A stretch of DNA of 22,736 nucleotides from a virus: positions 1-22,736 of IMG/VR virus record IMGVR_UViG_3300032213_002090. The stretch is one strand, 5' to 3'. Under the pieces are notes generated by a model. The model had not been told where the DNA came from. It did not search any database and saw only the letters and a list, made by a program, of their open reading frames with translations. Made by a program: the position numbers and the translations under genes. Below, piece by piece: positions 15,335 to 22,542 of this stretch (position 1 is the stretch's first letter; every line of letters begins with the position of its first letter).

Positions 15335-16882
15335 TTATAAACCTTTTGCTTTCTTTAACTCTTCTACCTGAATTGTTAAATTATCTATATTTTGTTGTTG
15401 CTCTTTAATACCTTCGATTAATAATGCAACTAATTTGTCATATTTTACTGCTTTGTAACCCGTTTCTCTTGTTGTTACTAATTGTGGTAATACTGCTTCA
15501 ATTTCTTGTGCAATTACACCGACATCATTTCCTTCAAAACCATGGAACTCTTTCATATCTGATTTCCAATCATAAGTGTTACCACTAATCATTCTGATTT
15601 TTTCAATTGCGTTTTCGATTGGAGTAATGTTCTCTTTAAAGTTTTTATCTGATGTAGAAAATGCTACAACATCACCACTTGCGTCAATTCTACCTGCAGT
15701 TCCACTTGCTGCCATACCGATTCCTAATGAAGCGTGTTGAACATTTGAAGTAGTTAATAAGTTTTGGTTGATAACTGTACCATATCCAGTTGTTGAACTT
15801 AAAGTTACTTGTGATGAACCCGATATTACTGTGTTTGCATCCAATCTTGTTTTAATACCTGTTGACCAGTTTGTAGTTGCAGTTGCATCTACTTGTGATG
15901 AACCACTTACTATTCCAGATGGGATAGAAGAAATACTTGCGTATGTAATTTGAGATGAACCACTTACTACTGTTTCTGCATTTAATCTTGTCTTAATTGT
16001 TGTATTAATAGAAGATGTAAATGTTTCTAAATTACTAGTTTCAACTTCTAATGCAGTTAATCTTGTAATTGCACTACCACTTGCAGTTGATAATTGGTCT
16101 AATCTACTTGTTTGTGTAGTATTAGTTGTATCATTTGAACCAGTATATGTGTTTAATGAACTCAATATACCAATTACTTGTGAAGAACCAGAAACTACTG
16201 TATTCGCATCTAATCTATTTTTAATTGTAGTATTAATCGAAGATGTGAAACTTTCTAAATTAGATGTTTCAACTTCTAATGCTGATAATCTAGTTAATGC
16301 AGAAGAACTAAATGATTCTAAATTAGCCGTTTCAATCAATAAACTTGCAGTTGTTGTGTTTAAATTAGAAACCGAAGTATTTAAACTTGCAGTTGTTGTA
16401 TTTAAATTTGTTATTGATACATTTGACGAACCTGTTGCAGCTTCTAATGAAGTTAATGTTGCTAAACTAAGTTCTTTTACAACTGTAGTTCCTGCTACAA
16501 ACTTAATAGAACCTGTTGAGATATATAAATCTTTCCAAATTTTAGTTGCAGAACCTAAATCAAATGCGTTTGTTGTTTGAGGAATAAGTGAAGAACTTAA
16601 AGATGCTACAACATTTACAGTGTCCGATGTTTGGTCACCGATTTGTAGTTGTCCACCTACTGTTAAATTACCACCGATGTTTGCATTTCCGGTAATATCT
16701 AATCCGGAACCTGAAATAGCTCCAAAGTTTCCGGTACTTCCTGTACCTGCTGATGATAATACGATGTCACCAGTAGCACCACCGACTACTAATGTTCCCA
16801 ATGTGGTATTCACATATGGTTCTCCGAATGCTAATGACCCGGATTGTTGGGCGGTACTACCGCGTCTAAATTTAAGTCCCAT
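15335..16882 (-). CDS. Tail fibre protein with C-terminal S74 intramolecular chaperone
   Basis: 515 aa. The N-terminal module (LKFRRGSTAQQSGSLAFGEP, 3-22, then VNTTLGTLVVGG) is the usual phage fibre start with RRG and GE..VNT motifs. A beta-structured part follows (to about 140), then a stalk of repeated SLNTTTASLN-like units (about 150-300) suggesting a trimeric fibrous shaft. The C-terminus from Ser411-Asp412 (SDKNFKENITPIENA) through NTYDWK, DVGVIAQEIEAVLPQLV and YKAVKYDKLVALLIEGIKEQ is a peptidase S74 (endosialidase-type) chaperone domain, which guides trimerisation and then cuts itself off at the Ser-Asp bond. A near-duplicate 36-residue unit occurs twice, 76 residues apart. It is a paralogue of the 1410-aa gene upstream and shares a transcription unit with the glycosyltransferase. 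Confidence 0.9.
   Translation of the reverse strand: MGLKFRRGSTAQQSGSLAFGEPYVNTTLGTLVVGGATGDIVLSSAGTGSTGNFGAISGSGLDITGNANIGGNLTVGGQLQIGDQTSDTVNVVASLSSSLIPQTTNAFDLGSATKIWKDLYISTGSIKFVAGTTVVKELSLATLTSLEAATGSSNVSITNLNTTTASLNTSVSNLNTTTASLLIETANLESFSSSALTRLSALEVETSNLESFTSSINTTIKNRLDANTVVSGSSQVIGILSSLNTYTGSNDTTNTTQTSRLDQLSTASGSAITRLTALEVETSNLETFTSSINTTIKTRLNAETVVSGSSQITYASISSIPSGIVSGSSQVDATATTNWSTGIKTRLDANTVISGSSQVTLSSTTGYGTVINQNLLTTSNVQHASLGIGMAASGTAGRIDASGDVVAFSTSDKNFKENITPIENAIEKIRMISGNTYDWKSDMKEFHGFEGNDVGVIAQEIEAVLPQLVTTRETGYKAVKYDKLVALLIEGIKEQQQNIDNLTIQVEELKKAKGL
15947..16054 (-). repeat. Second copy of 36-codon fibre repeat
   Basis: Codons 277-312 of the 515-aa fibre gene (ALEVETSNLETFTSS to GSSQI). 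By translation, 31 of 36 residues are identical to the copy at 16175-16282, exactly 76 codons earlier. Confidence 0.75.
16175..16282 (-). repeat. First copy of 36-codon fibre repeat
   Basis: Codons 201-236 of the 515-aa fibre gene (ALEVETSNLESFTSS to GSSQV). A related unit also occurs in the 1410-aa fibre at about 17359-17439 (ESFTSSINTTIKTKL to GSSQILG). Confidence 0.75.
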
Positions 16883-16932
16883 TTTAGTTTACTCTTTTTT
16901 TTAGTTAAAGTATAATAAATTCATTATACCAT

Positions 16933-16941
16933 TATAAATAT
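16933..16941 (-). promoter_or_regulatory. Recurrent ATATTTATA element before the 515-aa fibre gene
   Basis: The coding strand reads ATATTTATA directly after the TAG stop of the 1410-aa gene (16942-16944) and 50 nt before the next ATG. A second A/T block (TATAATGAATTTATTATA) lies between. Candidate late promoter. Confidence 0.4.
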
Positions 16942-19900
16942 CTATTTGTTTTCCAATTCCTTTACTTTTGCAGATAATTCTTTTATAGCTTCAATTAAAA
17001 GTGGAACAATTTTTTCATAATTAACTGCTTTATATCCAGTTTCTCTTTCCGTAACTACTTCAGGTAATATTTTTTCTAATTCTTGTGCTATCACACCTAC
17101 ATCTCTACCTTTATTAGAATGTATTGTTTCAAATCCTCTTTTCCAATCGTATGTATTACCACTTATTGCTTCAACTTTTGTTAATGCATTTTCAATTGGT
17201 TGAATATTTTCTTTTAATCGTCCATCAGATGAATAAAATGCTACAATATCCCCTGACGCTCTGATTTCTCCTGCAACTATTGAGGCCTCAGTACCCACAC
17301 CTATTGAATTGAATTGATAATTACCAATTGAACCACTATGAATTGTAGAATTACCCAAAATTTGAGATGAACCACTTACTACACCATCCGAATTTAATTT
17401 AGTTTTAATCGTTGTATTAATAGAAGATGTAAATGATTCAATATTATTTAATCTAACATTTGCAGATTGAGTAAATGAATTTAATGATGTTATTGTAGTG
17501 TTTACACTTCCTGTATATGAAGCTAAATTTGTAAATCTATTTTCTACCGATTGGGTATATAATTCTAAATTAGATGTTTCAGTTTCTAATGCAGTCAATC
17601 TAGTTGAAGCATTGGAAGCCGAATTTATCAAAGAACCGGTTATAATACCAATTGCAGTAAATCTTGTTTCAACTGAACCCGTATAAGTTCCTAAAGTTGA
17701 ATTTTGTGTTAATTGAGAAGAAGTAAATGAATTTAAACTTCCAGTTATAATACCAATTGCAGTAAATCTACTATCTGCTGATGCAGTATGTGCATTTAAT
17801 CCTAATAATACATTATCTAAATTACCTGGGTCTAAAATTGATATTCTATAATCAAAACTTGCACTATCTATATAATAAGAACTTGAGAAAATATTTAAAT
17901 TTCTAATACTTTGAGAAACAGATGCACTAAATGAATTTAAACTAGATGTCGTTTGGTTAACACTTCCTGTATAAGTACCCAATGTTGCAAATCTAGTATC
18001 TACCGATGTTGTATAAGTTTGTAAATTATCAAATCTTGTATTAATATTTCCACTAAATGAATTTAAACTTGCAGTGGTTTGATTTAATGAAGATGTTGTT
18101 TGATAAATAGAAATTAATGAAGATATTACACTTGCACTAAATTGATTTAATGAAGATGTTGTTTGATTCACACTTGCAGTATAACTTCCTAATGTTATAA
18201 ATTTAGTATCAATACTTCCACTCCATATATTTGCAGATGCAGTATATAAGTTTAATGATGTATTTTCATTACTTGAAGTAAATGTATTTAAAGTTGATAT
18301 AGAAATATCTACACTTGCCGATTTAGATTGTAAATTTGATAATCTACTATCTACTGATGTTGAATATGTTGTTACACTTGCACCATTTAAACCAATAATT
18401 GTAGAAGAACTTATTGAACCCAAAGCTGCTATATTTGTATTAAAATATAATCTTTGATTAGAATCTTCCCAACTCATTGATACATTTGCTCCTGCAATAT
18501 TAAATCCTGCACCATCTGCAATTCCAGATGAAGTAGACCCACTTGCCAATGTAATTGATTTATCTTCAATGAAAGTTTCGGTTGTGTTTAATGATGTTTG
18601 AGTACCATCTACAATTAAGTTTCCTAAAATTCTAGTATTGCCACCAGTTACATCGATTGCCGTTTTTAGTGAAGCAGTATATGTGTTTAATGAAGATGTT
18701 GCAATATTTAAACTTGCAGATGTTGTTTCTAAATTATTTAATCTACCATCTCTAATGTCAATGTATCCTTTTACTGCAAATTGTGTTGGAACTGTATCTT
18801 CACCCGTAATTCCTTGTGCGTTTAATAAAGTTGTATTATTACTAACTTCATTTAATACAACACCCACACCTACTCCGTTTCTTTTGAATGGGCCTATTGC
18901 ACTTAATCCTGATAAATTAAATTGGTTTGCATCAATTGTAACTTCTCCAGTCAATTGATTTACTGCAAAGAAATCACCAATCTTTAAATTACCTATATTG
19001 TCAACTGTTGAATAAAATACTCTACCTGGAGCGTATTCAATAATTTCTCTATTTCTATTTGGAACTCCACCGAACTTTGGAAGTGCGTTATATGTTACAC
19101 CACTACCAACATATTCCATTACCAATCCACCTGTTGAGATGTTTGATAACTGATGAAAATAAACATTGTTTCCGGTTGTAATTGAAGGTGGTGCAGGGTA
19201 AACCGTTACATATCTTTGATTTGATGAACTGCCAGTTGCAACATTCGTTACTAAATAATCGGTTCCGTTTAAAATCATATTTGAAGAAACGTCAACACCT
19301 CTACTTCCACTTTCTAATTGAAACAATATTGCAGCAATTCCACTAATTTGTGCCTTTCCACCAACCGTTGTAGCTTGAATTGCACCTGGGCCAGTTGGTG
19401 CTGCAATTGTAAGAGTTGGTTGTGATGTATATCCACTACCAGGAGTTAAAATTACAATTTGGTCAATTGAACCATTTGCACTAACATTTGCTTCTGCAGT
19501 TGCTTGAACACTTGCTCCACCACCACTAATAGTCACACTTGCAACCGAACCCGTATAACCTGCTCCATCTTGTAGAATAACTGCACCAACTACTGTTGAT
19601 GTCAATGTTTGTAAAGAAGAACCGGTATTATATGTTTGAGGAAAATATGTTTTAGATACTAAACCTTTTGCACCAAAGTCAATTACCGAATTTGAAATAT
19701 TTGCAAAACCACCATTTGCAGTTTTGAAACCATAGGTGCAAAATGTAGTAAAACAAGATACGAATTGTGCATATCCTTTGTTGATTACCAAGTGACCAGG
19801 TCCACCCTGATTAACTTGAGTAAATGCATCTGCTACAAATGATTCTAATGGTGATGAACCACTTACTAAGTTACCATCGATTCTAATACCACCACCTGCA

Positions 19901-21174
19901 CCTTGTTCATCGATTATACCTGAACCAATTACGGCATTAGATGCATTTCGTACATCATTTATATTATATGGAAGTGGTGCGTAATTTGGACTAACTGGAT
20001 TTAAAGATAAAGCAGTACCATCTGTTGTTATAGGACCTGTGATTGATGAACAATTTTGAATATATGGTGATGTTCCAATTACTGGTCTTTTTGATGATGG
20101 TGCTTGAATTGATATGTGTGGTTTTTCACCTGCAACATACCCACTACCATTACTTACCATATTAATTGAAAGAGTACCTCCACTTACAGTTGCCGTTGCA
20201 GTTGCAGCACTTCCACTTGCATCAGGTCCTTCTATAATTACATTAACACTCTCACCATTAACATATCCACTTTCGGTATGTATCATTGTTAATCCACTTA
20301 CACCACCACCACTTATTGTACCAGTTGCAGTAGAACATGGGAATGAAAATGCGAATGCAGGGTGTTTTAAATCTAAAAATCTTAAACCATAAAAGTAGTT
20401 TGAATCGTGACAATGGAAATAATCTTTTGTAGGATTCGATGCAGTTAATCTAACCGTTCTCAATGTATCACCAACAATTGCAACTCCTGGTGGAACTGCT
20501 ATTGGATTGTTTTCAGTATAGTTACCACTACCTATAAAAATTGTAGTTCTTTGTATATTTGATGCAATTGCTGAACCCAAAGATGCAACTGCTGCTTTAA
20601 TTGTTCTAAATGGAGTAGATGGGTCTTTACCATCATAACTATCACTACCACTTGGAGAAACGTATAATCTATTTGAACCAGACATTGCATTATCATACAA
20701 AGATGATGATGCCTCTACTCTATCTAATCTTAAATCAACTGATGTACTAAATGATGTCGGGTCACCCATTCCAAAAAGAGAACCAGTAAATGCTGAGGCT
20801 GATATACTATTTGCAAATACTCTTCCCCATCTTTTTGAATCACTACCTAAATTATAAGTGTCCGTTGGGTTTGGTATTAAATTAGATGTAAATTCACCTG
20901 TTGCAGTAATTGTATCGGAACCACTATTTCCTAAAATTAAATTTCCAGATATATGCAAATTACCACTAATAAACATATTTGAGGCTGATATATCTCCTGT
21001 TAAGTTGATGTTTCCGAATGAAGCCGTATTTAATGATAACATTTTAATTGGAACTCCTGCCGTAGAAGTACCTACTTGTAATGCTCTTTCATTGGTATTT
21101 AAATATAACTCACCATTTACCAATGATGATGTATTTGAACTATCTCCTCTTCTTATTTGAAATATTGCTGCCAT
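16942..21174 (-). CDS. Large tail fibre with beta-helix domain and C-terminal S74 chaperone
   Basis: 1410 aa. The N-terminal module (FQIRRGDSSNTSSLVNGELY, 5-24, and LNTNERALQVG) is shared with the other fibre genes. GSLFGMGDPTSFS near 131-143 is also found in the 187-aa protein. At 170 begins LYVSPSGSDSYDGKDPSTPF followed by RTIKAAV, the usual opening of pectate-lyase-like right-handed beta-helix proteins, and beta-helix texture continues to about 700 with four GxGY repeats (301-314, 343-356, 537-549, 579-590). Residues about 810-1250 form a low-complexity stalk of SSLNSFSASV/TYTGSVDTRF-like units. Ser1316-Asp1317 (SSDGRLKENI) opens an S74 domain (NTYDWK, DVGVIAQELEKILPEVV, YKAVNYEKIVPLLIEAIKEL) that should trimerise and autocleave. 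Likely the main receptor-binding or depolymerase fibre; catalytic residues were not identified. Confidence 0.9.
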   Translation of the reverse strand: MAAIFQIRRGDSSNTSSLVNGELYLNTNERALQVGTSTAGVPIKMLSLNTASFGNINLTGDISASNMFISGNLHISGNLILGNSGSDTITATGEFTSNLIPNPTDTYNLGSDSKRWGRVFANSISASAFTGSLFGMGDPTSFSTSVDLRLDRVEASSSLYDNAMSGSNRLYVSPSGSDSYDGKDPSTPFRTIKAAVASLGSAIASNIQRTTIFIGSGNYTENNPIAVPPGVAIVGDTLRTVRLTASNPTKDYFHCHDSNYFYGLRFLDLKHPAFAFSFPCSTATGTISGGGVSGLTMIHTESGYVNGESVNVIIEGPDASGSAATATATVSGGTLSINMVSNGSGYVAGEKPHISIQAPSSKRPVIGTSPYIQNCSSITGPITTDGTALSLNPVSPNYAPLPYNINDVRNASNAVIGSGIIDEQGAGGGIRIDGNLVSGSSPLESFVADAFTQVNQGGPGHLVINKGYAQFVSCFTTFCTYGFKTANGGFANISNSVIDFGAKGLVSKTYFPQTYNTGSSLQTLTSTVVGAVILQDGAGYTGSVASVTISGGGASVQATAEANVSANGSIDQIVILTPGSGYTSQPTLTIAAPTGPGAIQATTVGGKAQISGIAAILFQLESGSRGVDVSSNMILNGTDYLVTNVATGSSSNQRYVTVYPAPPSITTGNNVYFHQLSNISTGGLVMEYVGSGVTYNALPKFGGVPNRNREIIEYAPGRVFYSTVDNIGNLKIGDFFAVNQLTGEVTIDANQFNLSGLSAIGPFKRNGVGVGVVLNEVSNNTTLLNAQGITGEDTVPTQFAVKGYIDIRDGRLNNLETTSASLNIATSSLNTYTASLKTAIDVTGGNTRILGNLIVDGTQTSLNTTETFIEDKSITLASGSTSSGIADGAGFNIAGANVSMSWEDSNQRLYFNTNIAALGSISSSTIIGLNGASVTTYSTSVDSRLSNLQSKSASVDISISTLNTFTSSNENTSLNLYTASANIWSGSIDTKFITLGSYTASVNQTTSSLNQFSASVISSLISIYQTTSSLNQTTASLNSFSGNINTRFDNLQTYTTSVDTRFATLGTYTGSVNQTTSSLNSFSASVSQSIRNLNIFSSSYYIDSASFDYRISILDPGNLDNVLLGLNAHTASADSRFTAIGIITGSLNSFTSSQLTQNSTLGTYTGSVETRFTAIGIITGSLINSASNASTRLTALETETSNLELYTQSVENRFTNLASYTGSVNTTITSLNSFTQSANVRLNNIESFTSSINTTIKTKLNSDGVVSGSSQILGNSTIHSGSIGNYQFNSIGVGTEASIVAGEIRASGDIVAFYSSDGRLKENIQPIENALTKVEAISGNTYDWKRGFETIHSNKGRDVGVIAQELEKILPEVVTERETGYKAVNYEKIVPLLIEAIKELSAKVKELENK
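17425..18387 (-). repeat. Degenerate SLN..T.S repeat stalk in the 1410-aa fibre
   Basis: Codons about 930-1250 encode many imperfect copies of a unit like TTSSLNSFSASV, TYTGSVNQ and RFTAIGIITGSLNS. The DNA is correspondingly repetitive (recurrent variants of TGATGTTGTTTG and ATTTAATGAAGATG on the + strand). The pattern suggests a trimeric shaft expanded by duplication. Confidence 0.75.
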
Positions 21175-21193
21175 TTAATTCTTTTATGTTTCT

Positions 21194-21203
21194 TATAAAT
21201 ATA
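21194..21203 (-). promoter_or_regulatory. Recurrent ATATTTATA element before the 1410-aa fibre gene
   Basis: The coding strand reads TATATTTATA 19 nt before the ATG, in the 49-nt gap after the 202-aa gene. TATATTTA also resembles the Bacteroidota -7 box TAnnTTTG except for the last base. Candidate promoter. Confidence 0.45.
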
Positions 21204-21223
21204 GTAATATCTTTTTTCTTTAA

Positions 21224-21832
21224 TTATAGTCCAAAATCCAAATCTACAATTTCTGCAACTGCACATGCTAAATACAATTCAGCAAATGAACGGGCCGGTA
21301 TATTATTTCCATCCACATCATTTAATTGTGCAGTACCTAAATCCACCACTAAATCCGTTAAACCACTACCATTTCCTACAAAAGATGTTGCAGTTACACT
21401 TCCTGTTACTTGTACCGAACCTGTGAATGAGTGTATATCATCGGATGTATTACCAAATTTAGAACTACCACTTTCAAAAAGGACAGATGAAGATATAATT
21501 GAAATATTGAATTGTCTTGCATTGATTTGACCTAATACCGTTAAATCAGATGTAATTCCTAATGAACCACTTATTACACTAATACCATGATTGACGGTAA
21601 GTGTGTCGTTTACTTGCAAGGAACCAAAAGAAGCAGTTCCTTCTAACCTAATAGAACCAGTTATTACCGAATTTGTTGTTACTACACTTTCAACCGATTC
21701 AATTGAACCCGATTTTTTAAAGTAAATCTTACCATCGTAAGTGTTTACCGCTAACTCTCCTAAATTAAGTGAACCCGTACCAGGTACCTTTCCCGATAAC
21801 GCAGAGCGTTTCAGTTGAACAATTGATGCCAT
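21224..21832 (-). CDS. Small tail fibre or fibre-adaptor protein
   Basis: 202 aa. The N-terminus (IVQLKRSALSGKVPGTGSLN at 4-23, then LGELAVNTYDGKIYFKKSG) is nearly the same module as in the 187-aa protein and related to the two large fibres. The middle is a run of short beta strands rich in SG/TGS turns (VITGSIRLEGTASFGSLQVN). A FVGNGSGLTDL motif near residue 153 is common in phage fibre shafts. The C-terminus (SFAELYLACAVAEIVDLDFGL) is unlike the S74 proteins and may be a docking or trimerisation end. It has no enzymatic features. Its own leader holds a palindrome and an ATATTTATG element after the preceding terminator, so it probably opens a new transcript. Structural role is confident; exact place is unknown. 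Confidence 0.75.
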   Translation of the reverse strand: MASIVQLKRSALSGKVPGTGSLNLGELAVNTYDGKIYFKKSGSIESVESVVTTNSVITGSIRLEGTASFGSLQVNDTLTVNHGISVISGSLGITSDLTVLGQINARQFNISIISSSVLFESGSSKFGNTSDDIHSFTGSVQVTGSVTATSFVGNGSGLTDLVVDLGTAQLNDVDGNNIPARSFAELYLACAVAEIVDLDFGL

Positions 21833-21866
21833 ATGGCTAAGTCTTTTAAGTTATTTAACAACAAAT

Positions 21867-21880
21867 GTAGTATATACTAC
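21867..21880. promoter_or_regulatory. 14-bp perfect palindrome GTAGTATATACTAC
   Basis: A perfect dyad in the 117-nt gap between the 187-aa and 202-aa genes, between the promoter-like element and the start codon. It could bind a dimeric regulator, or form a short 5'-UTR hairpin. The role is not known. Confidence 0.4.
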
Positions 21881-21883
21881 GAA

Positions 21884-21892
21884 CATAAATAT
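21884..21892 (-). promoter_or_regulatory. Variant ATATTTATG element before the 202-aa gene
   Basis: The coding strand reads ATATTTATG within TAATATATTTATG, 51 nt before the ATG and shortly after a terminator. It belongs to the recurrent set with a G at the last base. Candidate promoter. Confidence 0.4.
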
Positions 21893-21897
21893 ATTAT

Positions 21898-21927
21898 AAA
21901 ATAAAAAACCCCTACTATGAGGGGTTT
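21898..21927 (-). terminator. Intrinsic terminator after the 187-aa gene
   Basis: An 8-bp stem AAACCCCT (21906-21913) / AGGGGTTT (21920-21927) with a 6-nt loop. On the minus strand it is followed by TTTTTTATTTT (including stem-end T's). It lies about 22 nt past the 187-aa stop, so this is a clear rho-independent terminator for the minus-strand transcript. Confidence 0.9.
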
Positions 21928-21949
21928 CTATTATAATTTTATTTAATCT

Positions 21950-22513
21950 TTAAAATTGACCTGCATCTGGACCGAATGAAGCTGAAAATTCTAATGCGTA
22001 TAATCTATTTGCTACTGAACCACTAAATGCTAATACATCACCAACTCCGAATAATGAACCACTAAATCCGTTTGCAGTTGTGATAGTTGCGATTGTTACA
22101 TCGTTATATCTGAAATCGATTTGGTTTTGAGTAGTTGCAACTTTATAAAGAGAACCGCTTGCTTGTATGTATCCAATTGTTCCTGCGAACGGGTCGGAAT
22201 TAAAATCGAAATCATCTGGTCTCATTGATGCGGTAACACCGGTCAATTGAGCACCACTACCTATAAATGTAGATGCGGATACTACTGATGCACTAACTGC
22301 TCCAGTAAGACTAATTGAACCGGTTACCGTTGCTCCGGCAACTACGATTTCTACTACCTCATCAGTTGAACCTGATTTGTGTAAAAATGCTTTACCATCA
22401 TAGGTATTTAATGCTATTTCACCTACTTTTAACGATGTGGTTGTAGGTACTGAACCTGCGACACCTGAACGTTTTAATAAAATCGATGAAGTTGGTTGAT
22501 TTGGTAATGACAT
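21950..22513 (-). CDS. Small tail fibre or fibre-adaptor protein
   Basis: 187 aa. The N-terminal module (SILLKRSGVAGSVPTTTSLK at 10-29, then VGEIALNTYDGKAFLHKSG) is shared with the 202-aa protein. The shaft motif STFIGSGAQLTGV is near 81-93. The C-terminal part contains GFSGSLFGVGDVLAFSGSV (149-167), also found near residues 130-145 of the 1410-aa fibre, which points to domain exchange between these genes. The DDFDFNSDPFAGTIGYIQAS region (100-119) is more globular. No catalytic motifs. It starts 29 nt after the stop of the upstream partial fibre gene and is followed by a strong terminator. A short fibre, collar or adaptor protein is the likely role. Confidence 0.75.
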   Translation of the reverse strand: MSLPNQPTSSILLKRSGVAGSVPTTTSLKVGEIALNTYDGKAFLHKSGSTDEVVEIVVAGATVTGSISLTGAVSASVVSASTFIGSGAQLTGVTASMRPDDFDFNSDPFAGTIGYIQASGSLYKVATTQNQIDFRYNDVTIATITTANGFSGSLFGVGDVLAFSGSVANRLYALEFSASFGPDAGQF

Positions 22514-22542
22514 ATATTTTTATTTATTCTTTCTTTTTGTTA

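Noticed and set aside
16149-16904. Two + strand open frames opposite the 515-aa fibre
   Set aside because: They are antisense to the repetitive fibre stalk and N-terminus, and their Val/Ala/Asn repeats are reflections of the sense repeats.
15947-18387. CRISPR-like or satellite array suggested by recurrent short motifs
   Set aside because: The repeats are in frame, degenerate and encode fibre-stalk units; there are no constant repeats with unique spacers.
12612-21174. Diversity-generating retroelement acting on a fibre or the LamG tip
   Set aside because: No reverse transcriptase, template repeat or variable repeat pair is visible. The repeats found are in the stalks and differ by ordinary substitutions.
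5368-21203. Reading the TATAAATA on the + strand in gene gaps as T4 late promoters firing rightwards
   Set aside because: All genes are on the minus strand, and rightward transcripts would be antisense everywhere. The element is treated instead as coding-strand ATATTTATA.
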